Below are positions 1 to 8,349 of a DNA stretch of 64,000 bases, piece after piece. Source of the stretch: Rhizobium sp. RM (lineage in GTDB: Bacteria > Pseudomonadota > Alphaproteobacteria > Rhizobiales > Rhizobiaceae); assembly GCF_013390595.1 (NCBI RefSeq), contig NZ_JACAWV010000022.1:124001-188000 (forward strand). The letters are read 5' to 3'. The notes under the pieces are model-generated. The model was given only the letters and a program-made list of their open reading frames with translations, was not told where the DNA came from and searched no databases. A program made the translations under genes and the position numbers. How positions within the stretch are numbered: position 1 is the first letter of the stretch; each line of letters begins with the position of its first letter.

Positions 1-1
1 G

Positions 2-526
2 GGCTCGCACCTGCTGAGAGACCCCCTCATTGCCGCAGAGATCGAGACGGCAAAAAAGGAGCGCGCCGCACGCACGCAGATCGATGCCGACTGGGTGCTG
101 AAACGCATTGGCGAAGAGCTCTCGGCCGACATGGCCGATCTCTATGACGACCACGGCGATCTCTTGCCGATCGAAGACTGGCCGCTGATCTGGCGTCAGG
201 GTCTGGTCTCGGGCGTGGATATTCTGGCGCTTTATGAAGGCGAAGGTGACGACCGCAGGCTGGTTGGGCAAGTGAAGAAACTGAAGCTGGTGGACCGCAC
301 GCGACGGCTGGAACTGGTTGGCAAACACATCAGGGTCAATGCCTTCCAGGAGGTGTTTGAGCACAAGGGGCTGAACGCGCTGGCCGACCGGCTGGAGCGG
401 GCCGGCAAACGTCTGGAAAGCGATGCAGGACCCCTCGCCGCACCTTTGAGCGATGGCGCGGCCCACGCTGGGATCGACACCGGAATACAAGAACAGGACG
501 CCGCAGACGATGCCACCAACCCCTGA
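2..526 (+). CDS. Phage terminase small subunit (5' end outside window)
   Basis: The reading frame is open from base 2 and has no start in view, so the gene begins left of the window. The visible 174 residues contain the segment SHLLRDPLIAAEI, which fits the DNA-binding terminase_2 family (a 'resolved name-LLR-P-V' pattern before a helix). A conserved C-terminal part follows with KLVDRTRRLELVGKHI, like the 'alelLGKHlgmf' region of this family. Small terminase recognises phage DNA and hands it to the large subunit for packaging. The frame ends at 526 and overlaps the terL start at 510, as expected for translational coupling. An internal ATG at 95 exists but would cut off the DNA-binding part. 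Confidence 0.75.
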   Translation, partial: GSHLLRDPLIAAEIETAKKERAARTQIDADWVLKRIGEELSADMADLYDDHGDLLPIEDWPLIWRQGLVSGVDILALYEGEGDDRRLVGQVKKLKLVDRTRRLELVGKHIRVNAFQEVFEHKGLNALADRLERAGKRLESDAGPLAAPLSDGAAHAGIDTGIQEQDAADDATNP

Positions 527-2021
527 CAGCGACGACAACAGGCTGATCGAGCTTGCCGCCTCCTGCCGCTTCAGCCCGAGGCGCTGGAGCCGGCTGGCAT
601 GGGACTGGGGGGTAGGCGAACTGGCCGGTCACGATGGCCCGCGCGGCTGGCAGGATGACATCAACGACATCATCGGCCGGCATCTCGAAAACCCGGCAAC
701 GCGGTATCAGCCGCTGCAGATCTCGGTGGCATCCGGCCACGGCATCGGCAAGTCGGCGGAAATGGGCATGTTGTCCAACTGGGCCATGTCCTGTTTTGCC
801 GATTGCCGCATCGTCACCACCGCCAACACCGAGGGCCAGCTTCGCACCAAGACCGCGCCGGAAATCGGCAAGTGGTTTCGCATGTCGATCACCGCCCACT
901 GGTTCGACATTCAGACCATGTCGATCAAGAGCAGAGACCCCAGGCGCGGCGAAAGCTGGCGGCAGGATTTCATTCCCTGGAGCGAACACAACACCGAGGC
1001 CTTTGCCGGGCTGCACAACAAGGGCAAGATCATTCTGCTTCTGTTCGACGAGGCCTCGAAAATCCACGACAGGGTGTGGGAGGTTGCCGAAGGTGCGCTG
1101 ACGGATGAAGACACCGTCATCATCTGGGTGGTGTTTGGCAACCCGACGCGCAACAGCGGCCGCTTTCGCGAATGTTTCCGCCGCTTCCGCCACCGCTGGA
1201 TTGGCCGGCAGATCGACAGCCGCACCATTCCCGGCACCAACAAGCAGTTCCTGCAGCGCATGGTCTATGACCACGGCGAAGACAGCGATTATGTGAAGGT
1301 GCGAGTCCGGGGGCAGTTCCCGTCGCAATCCGCCATGCAGTTCATTTCCGCCGACGACGTGGACAAGGCGCGCGCCGTGCACCTGCGCAACGCGCAATAT
1401 GGCTTCGCCCCCGTCATCATCGGCGTTGACCCCTCATGGACCGGCGACGACCCGACCGTGATCATGCTGCGGCAGGGGCTGTTTTCCAGACGCCTCGCCT
1501 CCATTCCCCGCAACGACAACGACATCGAGGTGGCAAACCTGATTGCCCGCTTTGAAGACGACTATCAGGCCGACGCCGTGTTCGTGGATGCGGGGTATGG
1601 CACCGGCATCGTCAGCGCCGGCACCACCATGGGCCGCTCCTGGCAACTGGTATGGTTCGGCTCCACCAGAACGCTCGACCCCGGCTTCTACAACATGCGC
1701 TCCTACATCTGGGGGCAGATGAAACGCTGGATCAAGGCAGGCGGCGCCATCGACCCACGGAACGAAACGCTCTATCAGGACCTCGTCGGCCCCGAAACCG
1801 TGGCCCGCATCGACGGCAAGATCCAGCTTGAAAGCAAGCAGGACATGAAAGAACGCGGCATCCCCTCCCCAAACGAAGGCGACGCCCTAGCCCTCACCTT
1901 CACCCAACCCGTCACCAGAAAACTGCGCACCCGCAAGGCCGTAACCCTGCCGGATGGCACCACGGTTTATGAACCGGGCGTGATGCGTGCGGATACGGAG
2001 TATGATCCGTTGGGTGGGTGA
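510..2021 (+). CDS. terL: Phage terminase large subunit
   Basis: This is the ATP-driven DNA-packaging motor with a C-terminal nuclease, about 503 residues from ATG 510. An alternative ATG at 453 would overlap terS much further. A Walker A motif GHGIGKS lies near residue 73, and a Walker B motif ILLLFDEAS near residue 178. The RNase H-like nuclease part carries IIGVDPSW and VFVDAGYGTG, which supply the acidic residues, and NEGDALALTF near the end. The length is normal for the family and there are no internal stops. It follows terS with a short overlap, but its usual downstream partner, the portal gene, is displaced by 6.3 kb. Confidence 0.92.
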   Translation: MPPTPDSDDNRLIELAASCRFSPRRWSRLAWDWGVGELAGHDGPRGWQDDINDIIGRHLENPATRYQPLQISVASGHGIGKSAEMGMLSNWAMSCFADCRIVTTANTEGQLRTKTAPEIGKWFRMSITAHWFDIQTMSIKSRDPRRGESWRQDFIPWSEHNTEAFAGLHNKGKIILLLFDEASKIHDRVWEVAEGALTDEDTVIIWVVFGNPTRNSGRFRECFRRFRHRWIGRQIDSRTIPGTNKQFLQRMVYDHGEDSDYVKVRVRGQFPSQSAMQFISADDVDKARAVHLRNAQYGFAPVIIGVDPSWTGDDPTVIMLRQGLFSRRLASIPRNDNDIEVANLIARFEDDYQADAVFVDAGYGTGIVSAGTTMGRSWQLVWFGSTRTLDPGFYNMRSYIWGQMKRWIKAGGAIDPRNETLYQDLVGPETVARIDGKIQLESKQDMKERGIPSPNEGDALALTFTQPVTRKLRTRKAVTLPDGTTVYEPGVMRADTEYDPLGG

Positions 2022-2117
2022 GTGTGTCGGGGTGGGCTAATCGCTGTTGTTTGCCAGCAGCAGGATGACCGGGTCAGAGCCATACTGGCCAGGGGGCGAC
2101 AACCACCCGTGCAGCCA

Positions 2118-2549
2118 TCATCCTATCGGCTTTGTCATCAGCGGGCTGTCTGGCGATGGGTCGATTACATGCCAGCCCAGTTTCTCGTAAAATGGCACGG
2201 CGTTTCGCGCAGCGTGGACATCCAGCCTCTGTACCCCTTTTGTGGCGGCGAAGGATTGCAGTCTTTGCATCATCGCCGAACCGACGCCACGCCTCTGGTA
2301 CTCGGGCAGGACCGCGACCAGCCGAACAATGCCGACGCCAGCCTGCGCGTCTGCCATATCCAGACGAACGGTTCCGACCGGCGTGCCATCAAGGCTGAAA
2401 AGCAGGGGAAAGTGCCCTTCCCGGTGCTCGTCCGGATGGGTTGGATCATAATTCTCCTGACCGCGCAGTTCGAAGAGAACATGGCGGCGAATGGCGTGGT
2501 ATGCCTTCCAGCCGTCGACGTCGTCAGCTTTCAACAGCCGCAATTCCAT
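2118..2549 (-). CDS. GNAT family N-acetyltransferase
   Basis: A single-domain GNAT of 143 residues. The acetyl-CoA pyrophosphate-binding loop QRRGVGSAM lies near residues 84-92, preceded by the beta-4 strand VRLVAVLPEY. The C-terminal NAVPFYEKLGW motif is the usual motif B. The substrate cannot be predicted. It is the first gene inside the block that interrupts the prophage, and it is transcribed toward terL, 97 bases from its stop. Confidence 0.85.
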   Translation of the reverse strand: MELRLLKADDVDGWKAYHAIRRHVLFELRGQENYDPTHPDEHREGHFPLLFSLDGTPVGTVRLDMADAQAGVGIVRLVAVLPEYQRRGVGSAMMQRLQSFAATKGVQRLDVHAARNAVPFYEKLGWHVIDPSPDSPLMTKPIG

Positions 2550-2587
2550 CCCGTCGCTCCCATCCCGTAAAGCAACAGACTGGAACG

Positions 2588-2953
2588 TTACGCCGGATAG
2601 GTCCAGAGCTCATCATCCGCCTTGATCGCGGCGACCGTTGCTCTCGAGCGAATTTCCGTATCGGGCTGCTGGTCCAGCGCCATATGATCCGTCTCTATCG
2701 TGACCAGAAACGCCACCACTTCCTCGTCAGGAGCACCCCGTCGCAGCATGCCGGCGGCCTGAACCAGATAGGCGTCATATTCATCGGCAAACGAAAGTGC
2801 CTCGCCCTCGTCCCACCGCTGGCCGGGACCGAGCAGTCCGATCGGGTCCCACAAAGACCAGCCGATGTCTCTCAATCGGGAGAGCCTGATTTTGGGCGGC
2901 GGCGTCAGAGGGGGCATTGGTTCTTCCGGATTGCTGTCTGGTGGTCGTGTCAC
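2588..2953 (-). CDS. Conserved small protein of the WDPIG/DEYDAY family
   Basis: A soluble protein of 121 residues, or about 109 if the second Met (at 2917) is used. It has a WDPIG segment, then DEYDAYL, and later AFLVTIETDHMAL. This pattern is shared by a family of small bacterial proteins of unknown function that I recognise by pattern only. Members often lie near accessory or toxin-immunity genes. The N-terminus is proline-rich and may not be translated. It is in line with the flanking minus-strand genes, but gaps on both sides suggest its own promoter. Function unknown. Confidence 0.6.
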   Translation of the reverse strand: MTRPPDSNPEEPMPPLTPPPKIRLSRLRDIGWSLWDPIGLLGPGQRWDEGEALSFADEYDAYLVQAAGMLRRGAPDEEVVAFLVTIETDHMALDQQPDTEIRSRATVAAIKADDELWTYPA

Positions 2954-3017
2954 ACCACGATGACGCTGGCGTGTCTACCGCGCTGCGCAGAATTTGCAGC
3001 ACGGCGTCTGACACCCA

Positions 3018-3980
3018 CTACTCCGCCCAGCGCAGGTCGCTGGTGAAGGTAATGGTGATCCAGCGGTCCGGGCCTTTGCCGCCGATGGCGTCGCCGAGTT
3101 CGTCTCTCAGTGTGTCCCATTCCAGCAGCGAGCGGGTGGCGCGGTCTTCGGGTACGATGATGTAGACGCTGATTTCGCGTGAGCGGCCGGTTTTTGCGAC
3201 ATAGGCGCGGAAATCGCTGAAGCCGTGGCGTTCGACGAACTCTGTCGTGACGGAGCGGACGTGGCGCCGCAGATCGGCAGGCGTAATCATCAGAATATCC
3301 GCCAGCGCATCCCGCACTGTTCTGATGGGCAGCGGAATGATGACGAGGCAGACGAGCACCAGCGCGACAGGGTCGACATAGGGAATGAGCCAGGCAAAGC
3401 TGGTCCCTTCCAGCAGCAAGGCCGTGCCGAATGCCACCAGCAGGGCGCCGGAAATGCCGCCGCCGACCAGCCAGCCCTTCACATCGAGCCCGATCAGCGC
3501 CGAGCCGATCTTGCGGTTGGCGACGCTGGCGATGCGCGCCATGACGAGGCTGATGACGAGGGTAACTGCGGCGTAGGCCACGGCCGCATCCATGCTGAGT
3601 TCCGTGCCGCCATTGAGAATGGTGCCGAGCGCATTGACCAGCGCGTAAGCTGCCACGGTGAAAAGCAGCGTGCCGTTGAGGCCGAGGACGATGGGTTCCA
3701 GATGCCAGAAGCCCATGGAAAAGCGCTTGCGAAACCGCTCCGAAAGATTGCCGACGATCTGCGTGTCGGCCAGGATCAGCTTTGCCACCCACAGCGACAG
3801 AAGGCTCATGATCGTATCTAGGAACGAGTAGATACCGTCGAAGATGATCGAGGCCGAACCGGACAGGATACCGGTGACGATGCCGAACGTCGCAACGAGG
3901 ATGGTCATGGAAATGGACAGGCGAAAGACGCCCTGCTCATCTCGAAGATGATAAAAATCTCTAAGGGGGGTGGAAAACAT
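3018..3980 (-). CDS. Cation diffusion facilitator (CDF) family transporter
   Basis: A 320-residue inner-membrane protein. About six membrane segments occupy residues 25-215, followed by a cytoplasmic C-terminal domain of about 100 residues, the CDF layout for divalent-metal/proton antiport. The first two helices carry SGSASIIFDGIYSFLD, the acidic metal-site region of TM2. GFWHLEP matches the conserved loop before TM3, and TM5 has SALIGLDVKGWLVGG. The metal specificity cannot be read. It faces away from the adjacent TetR gene in the same minus direction, 82 bases downstream of it. Confidence 0.85.
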   Translation of the reverse strand: MFSTPLRDFYHLRDEQGVFRLSISMTILVATFGIVTGILSGSASIIFDGIYSFLDTIMSLLSLWVAKLILADTQIVGNLSERFRKRFSMGFWHLEPIVLGLNGTLLFTVAAYALVNALGTILNGGTELSMDAAVAYAAVTLVISLVMARIASVANRKIGSALIGLDVKGWLVGGGISGALLVAFGTALLLEGTSFAWLIPYVDPVALVLVCLVIIPLPIRTVRDALADILMITPADLRRHVRSVTTEFVERHGFSDFRAYVAKTGRSREISVYIIVPEDRATRSLLEWDTLRDELGDAIGGKGPDRWITITFTSDLRWAE

Positions 3981-4061
3981 TCTTCTTACTCAAACAGTTT
4001 TGTCGGTCCGGCGAAAGCGCATCATGCCACAGAGGCGTTGCCTTCGCATGTCTGCGGCAGA

Positions 4062-4706
4062 TCAGCGCCGCGCGGCTTCGATACCTGCGCGCAACATGTC
4101 GACCGCGCGGTCGAAAACCTCTGTTGCATGCAGGTGGCGGTAACGGGGTTGCAGCCGCCTTGTGAGCGGGTATTCCGCAGGCGGCAGTGTGTTCAGTTCC
4201 AGATCGTCCTCCGCCGATGTGGGGCGGATCAGCCCGGAGATTTCCCCCATGCACAGGCCGATGATGCCGGCATACCAGGCAAGGCTGACGGCGGGCATGT
4301 CCTCATCCCGCAAACCGGCCTCCACCAGCGCGCCATGCACCATTTCGATATGGGCAAAATCCGCCCTGCCCGTGCTGAGATAACGCTGAAACAGTGCAAA
4401 GGTGGCCGGGTAGGAAAGCGCAATCTGTCGGTACTGCCCGGCCAGTTGCCGCAGCCTGTCGGCCCACGGCTGGTCGCCTGAAACAAGCGCGAGCCTCGCG
4501 GTCAGCCCGTCTGCCATGGCGCGCAGGAGCCCGTCCTTGTTCCTGAAATGATAAAGCACGGCCATCGGATCGCAGCCGAGCCGCTCCGCCAGCTTTCTCA
4601 CGCTGAATTTGTCCGCGCCGATCTCTTCCATCAGCGCGATGGCGGTGGCTGTCATCAGGGATTTGTCGAGCCCACGGGCGGACATCTGGGTTTCGGTTCT
4701 GGTCAT
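4062..4706 (-). CDS. TetR family transcriptional regulator of the adjacent MFS pump
   Basis: A protein of about 214 residues. The helix-turn-helix lies at the N-terminus: DKFSVRKLAERLGCDPMAVLYHF is the HTH with a typical recognition helix. The C-terminal ligand domain resembles TetR_C (residues 80-210). Start 4706 (or 4709) is chosen because GGAG lies a few bases upstream; the longer frame from 4736 lacks this. It is divergent from the MFS gene at 4803, and a palindrome at 4752-4764 lies between them. It most likely represses itself and the pump, released by a pump substrate. Confidence 0.85.
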   Translation of the reverse strand: MTRTETQMSARGLDKSLMTATAIALMEEIGADKFSVRKLAERLGCDPMAVLYHFRNKDGLLRAMADGLTARLALVSGDQPWADRLRQLAGQYRQIALSYPATFALFQRYLSTGRADFAHIEMVHGALVEAGLRDEDMPAVSLAWYAGIIGLCMGEISGLIRPTSAEDDLELNTLPPAEYPLTRRLQPRYRHLHATEVFDRAVDMLRAGIEAARR

Positions 4707-4751
4707 CATCAACTCCGTGGCATCAGCCAATAGCATGCTTGCAAAGTTATT

Positions 4752-4764
4752 TCTACAGTGTAGA
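4752..4764. promoter_or_regulatory. Palindromic operator TCTACA-G-TGTAGA
   Basis: A perfect 6-bp inverted repeat around one G lies between the divergent TetR and MFS genes. It also overlaps a possible plus-strand promoter (TTGCAA at 4739, TAGAGA at 4761). Position and symmetry fit the operator of the adjacent TetR protein. Confidence 0.6.
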
Positions 4765-4802
4765 GATTGCCGCCGTTTGATGAGACGTATCGGGAAATCG
4801 TG

Positions 4803-6269
4803 ATGTCCTGGAATAATCGCTGGTTGGTGCTCGCCGTGGTGTCGAGCGCATTGCTGCTCATCGTCATCGACATGACGGTGCTCTACACGGCCTTGCCGCG
4901 CCTGACGCAGGAGCTGCAGGCAAGCCCCTCTGAAAAACTCTGGATCGTCAATGCCTATGCGCTGACGGTGGCCGGACTGCTGCCCGCGTCCGGTGCGCTG
5001 GGTGATCGTTACGGCGCAAAGCCGCTGTTTCTCGGCGGGCTTCTGGTGTTTGGTCTCGCCTCCCTGCTTGCCGCCTTCGCACCCTCGCCCGACGTGCTGA
5101 TTGGCGGGCGTGTCGCGCTGGCGATCGGGGCGGCCATGATGATGCCGGCCACGCTATCCATCATTCGCCACACCTTTGAGGATGAGCGCGAGCGCAGCCT
5201 TGCCATCGGCATATGGGCTGCCATTGCCTCCGGCGGTGCGGCCTTCGGGCCGATCCTCGGCGGTTTTCTGCTGGAGTTCTTCTGGTGGGGGTCGGTGTTC
5301 CTGATCAACGTGCCGATCGTGGCGCTGGCGCTGGTGCTGGGCAGCCTGTTCGTGCCGGATAAGAAAGGCAGCGCGCATCACCCCTTCAGCCTCATGGCCT
5401 CGGTGCAGATCATGGTCGGTCTGGTTGCCTCCACGCTCGCCATCAAGGAATTCGGCAAGCCGGAACCGTCACTTGCCATCGCCGCGATTGCCGGTGTGAC
5501 CGGCATTGTTTTCGTCTCTGCCTTCATTCGCGGCCAGCGCCGTGCGGCCCGGCCGATGCTCGATCTGCGGCTGTTTGCCAATGCCAGTTTCAGCGGCGGT
5601 GTCATCGCCGCGCTCATTGCCGCATCTGCCCTGATCGGCCTGGAACTGGCAATGACGCAGCGTTTCCAGCTTGTGCTGGGGCTTTCGCCGCTGGAAGCGG
5701 GTATCAGGCTCCTGCCCCTGCCGCTCGCGGCATTTCTGGCCGGTCCGATTGCCGGCCGGCTTCTGCCACGCTTCGGCATGCGCATGTTGCCGGTGTCGAT
5801 GGCGCTGATGGCCGTCGGCGGGCTCATTCACCTCTTCGGCATGCAATCGCTCGTCGTTGAAATCGTCTCGATGGTGGTGATCGGCATTGGCGTCGGCGCG
5901 ACGATGACCTCCGCCTCCGCCTCGATCCTGCACAATGCGCCGGCGGAAAGCGCCGGCACGGCTGCCTCCGTGGAAGAAGTCTCGTTCGAACTCGGCGGCG
6001 CCATGGGTGTGACCATCTTCGGCAGTGCGCTTGCGGCAATCTACAGCCATGCATTCGAGGGTGACGGCGTGGCCGCCGAAGGCATTGATCAGGCCATGCG
6101 GCAGGCACAAAGCCTGACGGGACCGGCCAGCGATGCGCTGCAGCGCGCCGCCGCGGCCGCATTCAACCTGTCCTTCATGTCAGTTCTGGCGGCGGCAACC
6201 GCCGTCGTGCTGGCGGGTGCCGCGCTGGTGGCATGGATGGCAACCCGGACTGAAGGAGCAAACTCATGA
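4803..6269 (+). CDS. MFS drug/H+ antiporter, DHA2 (14-TM) family
   Basis: An integral membrane exporter of about 488 residues with 14 predicted helices. TM1 has LLLIVIDMTVLYTALPRL, matching the DHA2 motif D1. Motif A after TM2 is GALGDRYGAKPLF, and the TM5 motif C region is GAAFGPILGGFLLE. ATG 4803 is preferred over TTG 4767 because the extra residues precede TM1 and cross the operator region. It is expected to export toxic organic cations or drugs using the proton gradient. It is divergent from a TetR gene and overlaps the next SDR gene by ATGA, forming a two-gene operon. Confidence 0.9.
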   Translation: MSWNNRWLVLAVVSSALLLIVIDMTVLYTALPRLTQELQASPSEKLWIVNAYALTVAGLLPASGALGDRYGAKPLFLGGLLVFGLASLLAAFAPSPDVLIGGRVALAIGAAMMMPATLSIIRHTFEDERERSLAIGIWAAIASGGAAFGPILGGFLLEFFWWGSVFLINVPIVALALVLGSLFVPDKKGSAHHPFSLMASVQIMVGLVASTLAIKEFGKPEPSLAIAAIAGVTGIVFVSAFIRGQRRAARPMLDLRLFANASFSGGVIAALIAASALIGLELAMTQRFQLVLGLSPLEAGIRLLPLPLAAFLAGPIAGRLLPRFGMRMLPVSMALMAVGGLIHLFGMQSLVVEIVSMVVIGIGVGATMTSASASILHNAPAESAGTAASVEEVSFELGGAMGVTIFGSALAAIYSHAFEGDGVAAEGIDQAMRQAQSLTGPASDALQRAAAAAFNLSFMSVLAAATAVVLAGAALVAWMATRTEGANS

Positions 6270-7018
6270 ACACGCTGGCTGGAAAGATCGCCGTCATCAC
6301 CGGGGCCGGCCGTGGCCTGGGCGCCGCCTTTGCCCTGTCGCTTGCCGATGCGGGCTGCGAACTGGTGCTGTGCGGCCGCAGGACCGAGGATCTGCAGAAC
6401 ATCGCAACGCTTGTTGCGGAACGCAGCGGCAAGAAGCCCGAGATCATTGCGCTGGACCTTGCCGGAGCCCAGAGTATCAACGACGCCGTCAACCGGATCG
6501 CCGCGAGAAAAGACCGTGTCGATATCCTCATCAACAACGGCGCCATGTGGCTGGAAGCCAGCGACGAGCCCTATCGGCAGGAAGACGTGCTTGCCGTTAT
6601 CAACGCCGCCATCACCGGCACATTCCTCTTCGTGCAAGGGCTTCGCCCGCTGATGCTGGCATCCGAAACACCCGATGTGGTGACAATCGGCTCGATCAGC
6701 GGTCTGCCGAATGCCGCCCTGCAATCCGTTTCCGTGCCGTTTTACGCCGCCAAACGCGGACAGGTCGCCCTTGCCGAAGGGCTCAGACAGGCGTTTTCAG
6801 GCAGCAGGTTCCGTTCGATCCTGGTCAACCCGCCCTATCTCGACGACGCCCGCCCCGACCAGCAGGACTGGATGGACGCTGCAACACGACAGAAGGGCGA
6901 ACGCGGCACCAGCCGCGACGTGGTGGAAGCCGCCCTCTACGCCCTGACACGCCCCCGCCATATCTCGCTGACCATCGACATCGACGCCGACGACGGCGGG
7001 CTTTATCCTTCGGTATGA
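6266..7018 (+). CDS. Short-chain dehydrogenase/reductase
   Basis: A classical SDR of 250 residues. The nucleotide-binding motif TGAGRGLG is near residues 13-20 and NNGAMW replaces the usual NNAG. The active-site Ser lies in TIGSISGL, and YAAKRG supplies the Tyr-x3-Lys pair. It starts at ATGA overlapping the MFS stop, so it is translationally coupled to the exporter and probably shares its TetR control. It may modify the exported compound. The substrate is unknown. Confidence 0.88.
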   Translation: MNTLAGKIAVITGAGRGLGAAFALSLADAGCELVLCGRRTEDLQNIATLVAERSGKKPEIIALDLAGAQSINDAVNRIAARKDRVDILINNGAMWLEASDEPYRQEDVLAVINAAITGTFLFVQGLRPLMLASETPDVVTIGSISGLPNAALQSVSVPFYAAKRGQVALAEGLRQAFSGSRFRSILVNPPYLDDARPDQQDWMDAATRQKGERGTSRDVVEAALYALTRPRHISLTIDIDADDGGLYPSV

Positions 7019-7046
7019 TGCTGGCGAAAGAGGGCTGAATGACATA

Positions 7047-7074
7047 ACCGGGCAACACGCTGGCGTCGCCCGGT
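7047..7074. terminator. Bidirectional hairpin terminator
   Basis: A 7-bp stem ACCGGGC/GCCCGGT with a 14-base loop lies in the 74-base gap between the convergent SDR and GNAT genes. No strong T-run follows on either side, so the assignment rests on position and stem. Confidence 0.45.
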
Positions 7075-7092
7075 CATATCGTTGACAGGCGT

Positions 7093-7557
7093 CTAAGCTC
7101 CCGCAACAAACCGGTAAATCCAGACGTCATCAAGCTCGATCCGCTCGATTGCCTTCACATCCGCCGTTGCGATGGTCTGGCGCCAGAACTTTTCTGCGGC
7201 GTGGTTGTCCTTGAGAACGCTGAGTTCCCATATGCCGGGGTGGCGTTCCAGGAGACTGGTGAAGGCACCCTTGCCGACGCCGGCGCTGCGAAATTCCGGT
7301 TTGATATAAAACTCGGCGACCGCGAAATCCGTGCCCTTCAGCGATGTCGACCAGGTGTTGATGAGGGAAAAACCGGCCACAGCGCCGCCATGGTCGAGGA
7401 AATACGGCCAGCGGTCCTGATCGGTCCAATAGCTGTCAAAATAAACATAATCGGCATCGACAGCACCATACTGGCTGAGTTCCTGCAGATACGTCGAAAG
7501 CATGCCCCGAAGCTGCCCCTTCTCCGCCTCGCCCACCGTTCGCAATCTGACCGACAT
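7093..7557 (-). CDS. GNAT family N-acetyltransferase
   Basis: 154 residues with a GNAT fold. The CoA-binding loop is RSAGVGKGAF (near residues 91-100) and the following strand is GIWELSVLKDNHAAEKFW, the motif B region with the N-x2-A-x2-F-W pattern. GAGG lies about 7 bases before the ATG at 7557. It is similar to acetyltransferases of unknown substrate and is monocistronic. Confidence 0.82.
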   Translation of the reverse strand: MSVRLRTVGEAEKGQLRGMLSTYLQELSQYGAVDADYVYFDSYWTDQDRWPYFLDHGGAVAGFSLINTWSTSLKGTDFAVAEFYIKPEFRSAGVGKGAFTSLLERHPGIWELSVLKDNHAAEKFWRQTIATADVKAIERIELDDVWIYRFVAGA

Positions 7558-7621
7558 GATTGAACCTCTGCGCCACTTTCGAGCGCACTATAATGTCCTG
7601 CTCTGCTTTTAGTCGAACGAA

Positions 7622-7801
7622 ATGCCGCCGTGCAGCGACGACGACGATGTGAAGGAAGGCCGGCTTGAGATTGTCCTGCCGGAATTGTCCAGGGCAAACA
7701 TTCCGATTTCGCTGATCTATCCTACCCGCAAACACATCGCGCCGAAGGTCCGGCTGTTCATCCAGCATCTGGAGCGCAGTGTGAACAAGACGTCTCTTTG
7801 A
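7622..7801 (+). pseudogene. LysR-type regulator, C-terminal fragment only
   Basis: The plus frame ending at TGA 7799-7801 encodes DVKEGRLEIVLPEL, PISLIYPTRKHIAPKVR and LFIQHLE. This is the classic last 50 residues of a LysR effector domain (the 'G-L-v-v-L-p, p-i-vyP, l-pkvR-Fi-fL' pattern). The N-terminal HTH and most of the effector domain are missing, and an upstream GNAT occupies the space on the other strand. The ATG at 7622 is probably accidental. The fragment marks a deletion or rearrangement point inside the cargo block. Confidence 0.75.
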
Positions 7802-7819
7802 TGTGATTTTCTGGCCAGT

Positions 7820-8065
7820 TCAGTGGAGAAACATGAAAAGAATATCGGGCCTGCTGAGAAAACCACCGATAATCAGGCCGGCTATACCAAGGCCGATAGC
7901 ACCGCCGATGCCGTGATTTTCCAGACCGATCAGGACACCGACCGTGGTGCATAGGAGTATCACCGATGCGGTCCAGACGATCTTGAAGATCGTGACCATG
8001 CGTTGCCACCGGGTCGGTGCTTGACCTGTCATGACACATTCTGTGCGCGCGACTGCTTTTCTCAT
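7820..8065 (-). CDS. Small two-helix membrane protein
   Basis: 81 residues with a basic N-terminus followed by two hydrophobic stretches, one around VWTASVILLCTTVGVLIG and one glycine-rich (AIGLGIAGLIIGGFL). It is not recognised. A start at the internal Met near residue 12 is also possible. It lies alone between a LysR fragment and the resumed phage genes. Confidence 0.45.
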   Translation of the reverse strand: MRKAVARTECVMTGQAPTRWQRMVTIFKIVWTASVILLCTTVGVLIGLENHGIGGAIGLGIAGLIIGGFLSRPDILFMFLH

Positions 8066-8161
8066 GCTGATGTAATGGCGATTTTTCGGTTCGCCAAAGG
8101 CTGGTTTCAGGCACCTCGCGACCTTGCAAGGCGCGACCGTTCCGCCTGCAATTCAGGCTGA

Positions 8162-8344
8162 CAACCATTCATCGCGCACCTTCGCTGCAGATGGCCGGGT
8201 GGCCGTGTGGAGCAGCTTATGGATGACACCTTCGACATGGATCTGCGCGTCTTCGCCACCGGCCTGCCGGTGATGCGTGCGGGCGTGGTTCTGCGCCGCG
8301 TGCCAGCCACCGCTGTTTTCCCTGTTCCTGATAACCTCGGATGA
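8162..8344 (+). pseudogene. Probable truncated phage reading frame before the small virion gene
   Basis: A plus frame open from 8162 to TGA 8342 ends with DDTFDMDLRVFATGLPVM and PVPDNLG, and its stop overlaps the first ATG of the next phage gene (8341). This tight coupling and the same orientation suggest the 3' end of a phage gene whose 5' part was lost at the cargo junction. The protein family is not recognised. Confidence 0.3.
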
Positions 8345-8349
8345 TTGCC

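Larger units (their letters stand above)
2022..8340. other. Cellular cargo block between terminase and portal genes
   Basis: In related phages the portal gene follows terL within a few hundred bases. Here 6.3 kb separates them. The block holds a GNAT, a small DUF protein, a CDF cation transporter, a TetR-MFS-SDR efflux unit, a second GNAT, a LysR gene fragment and a small membrane protein, mostly on the minus strand. None is a phage structural gene. It may be a cargo insertion into a prophage or the result of recombination between prophage remnants. No transposase or obvious direct repeats were seen at its edges. Confidence 0.6.

Noticed and set aside
336..1397. Long minus-strand frame opposite the terminase gene
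   Set aside because: It is a GC-rich shadow of terL, with no ribosome-binding site and no recognisable protein content; terL has clear motifs.
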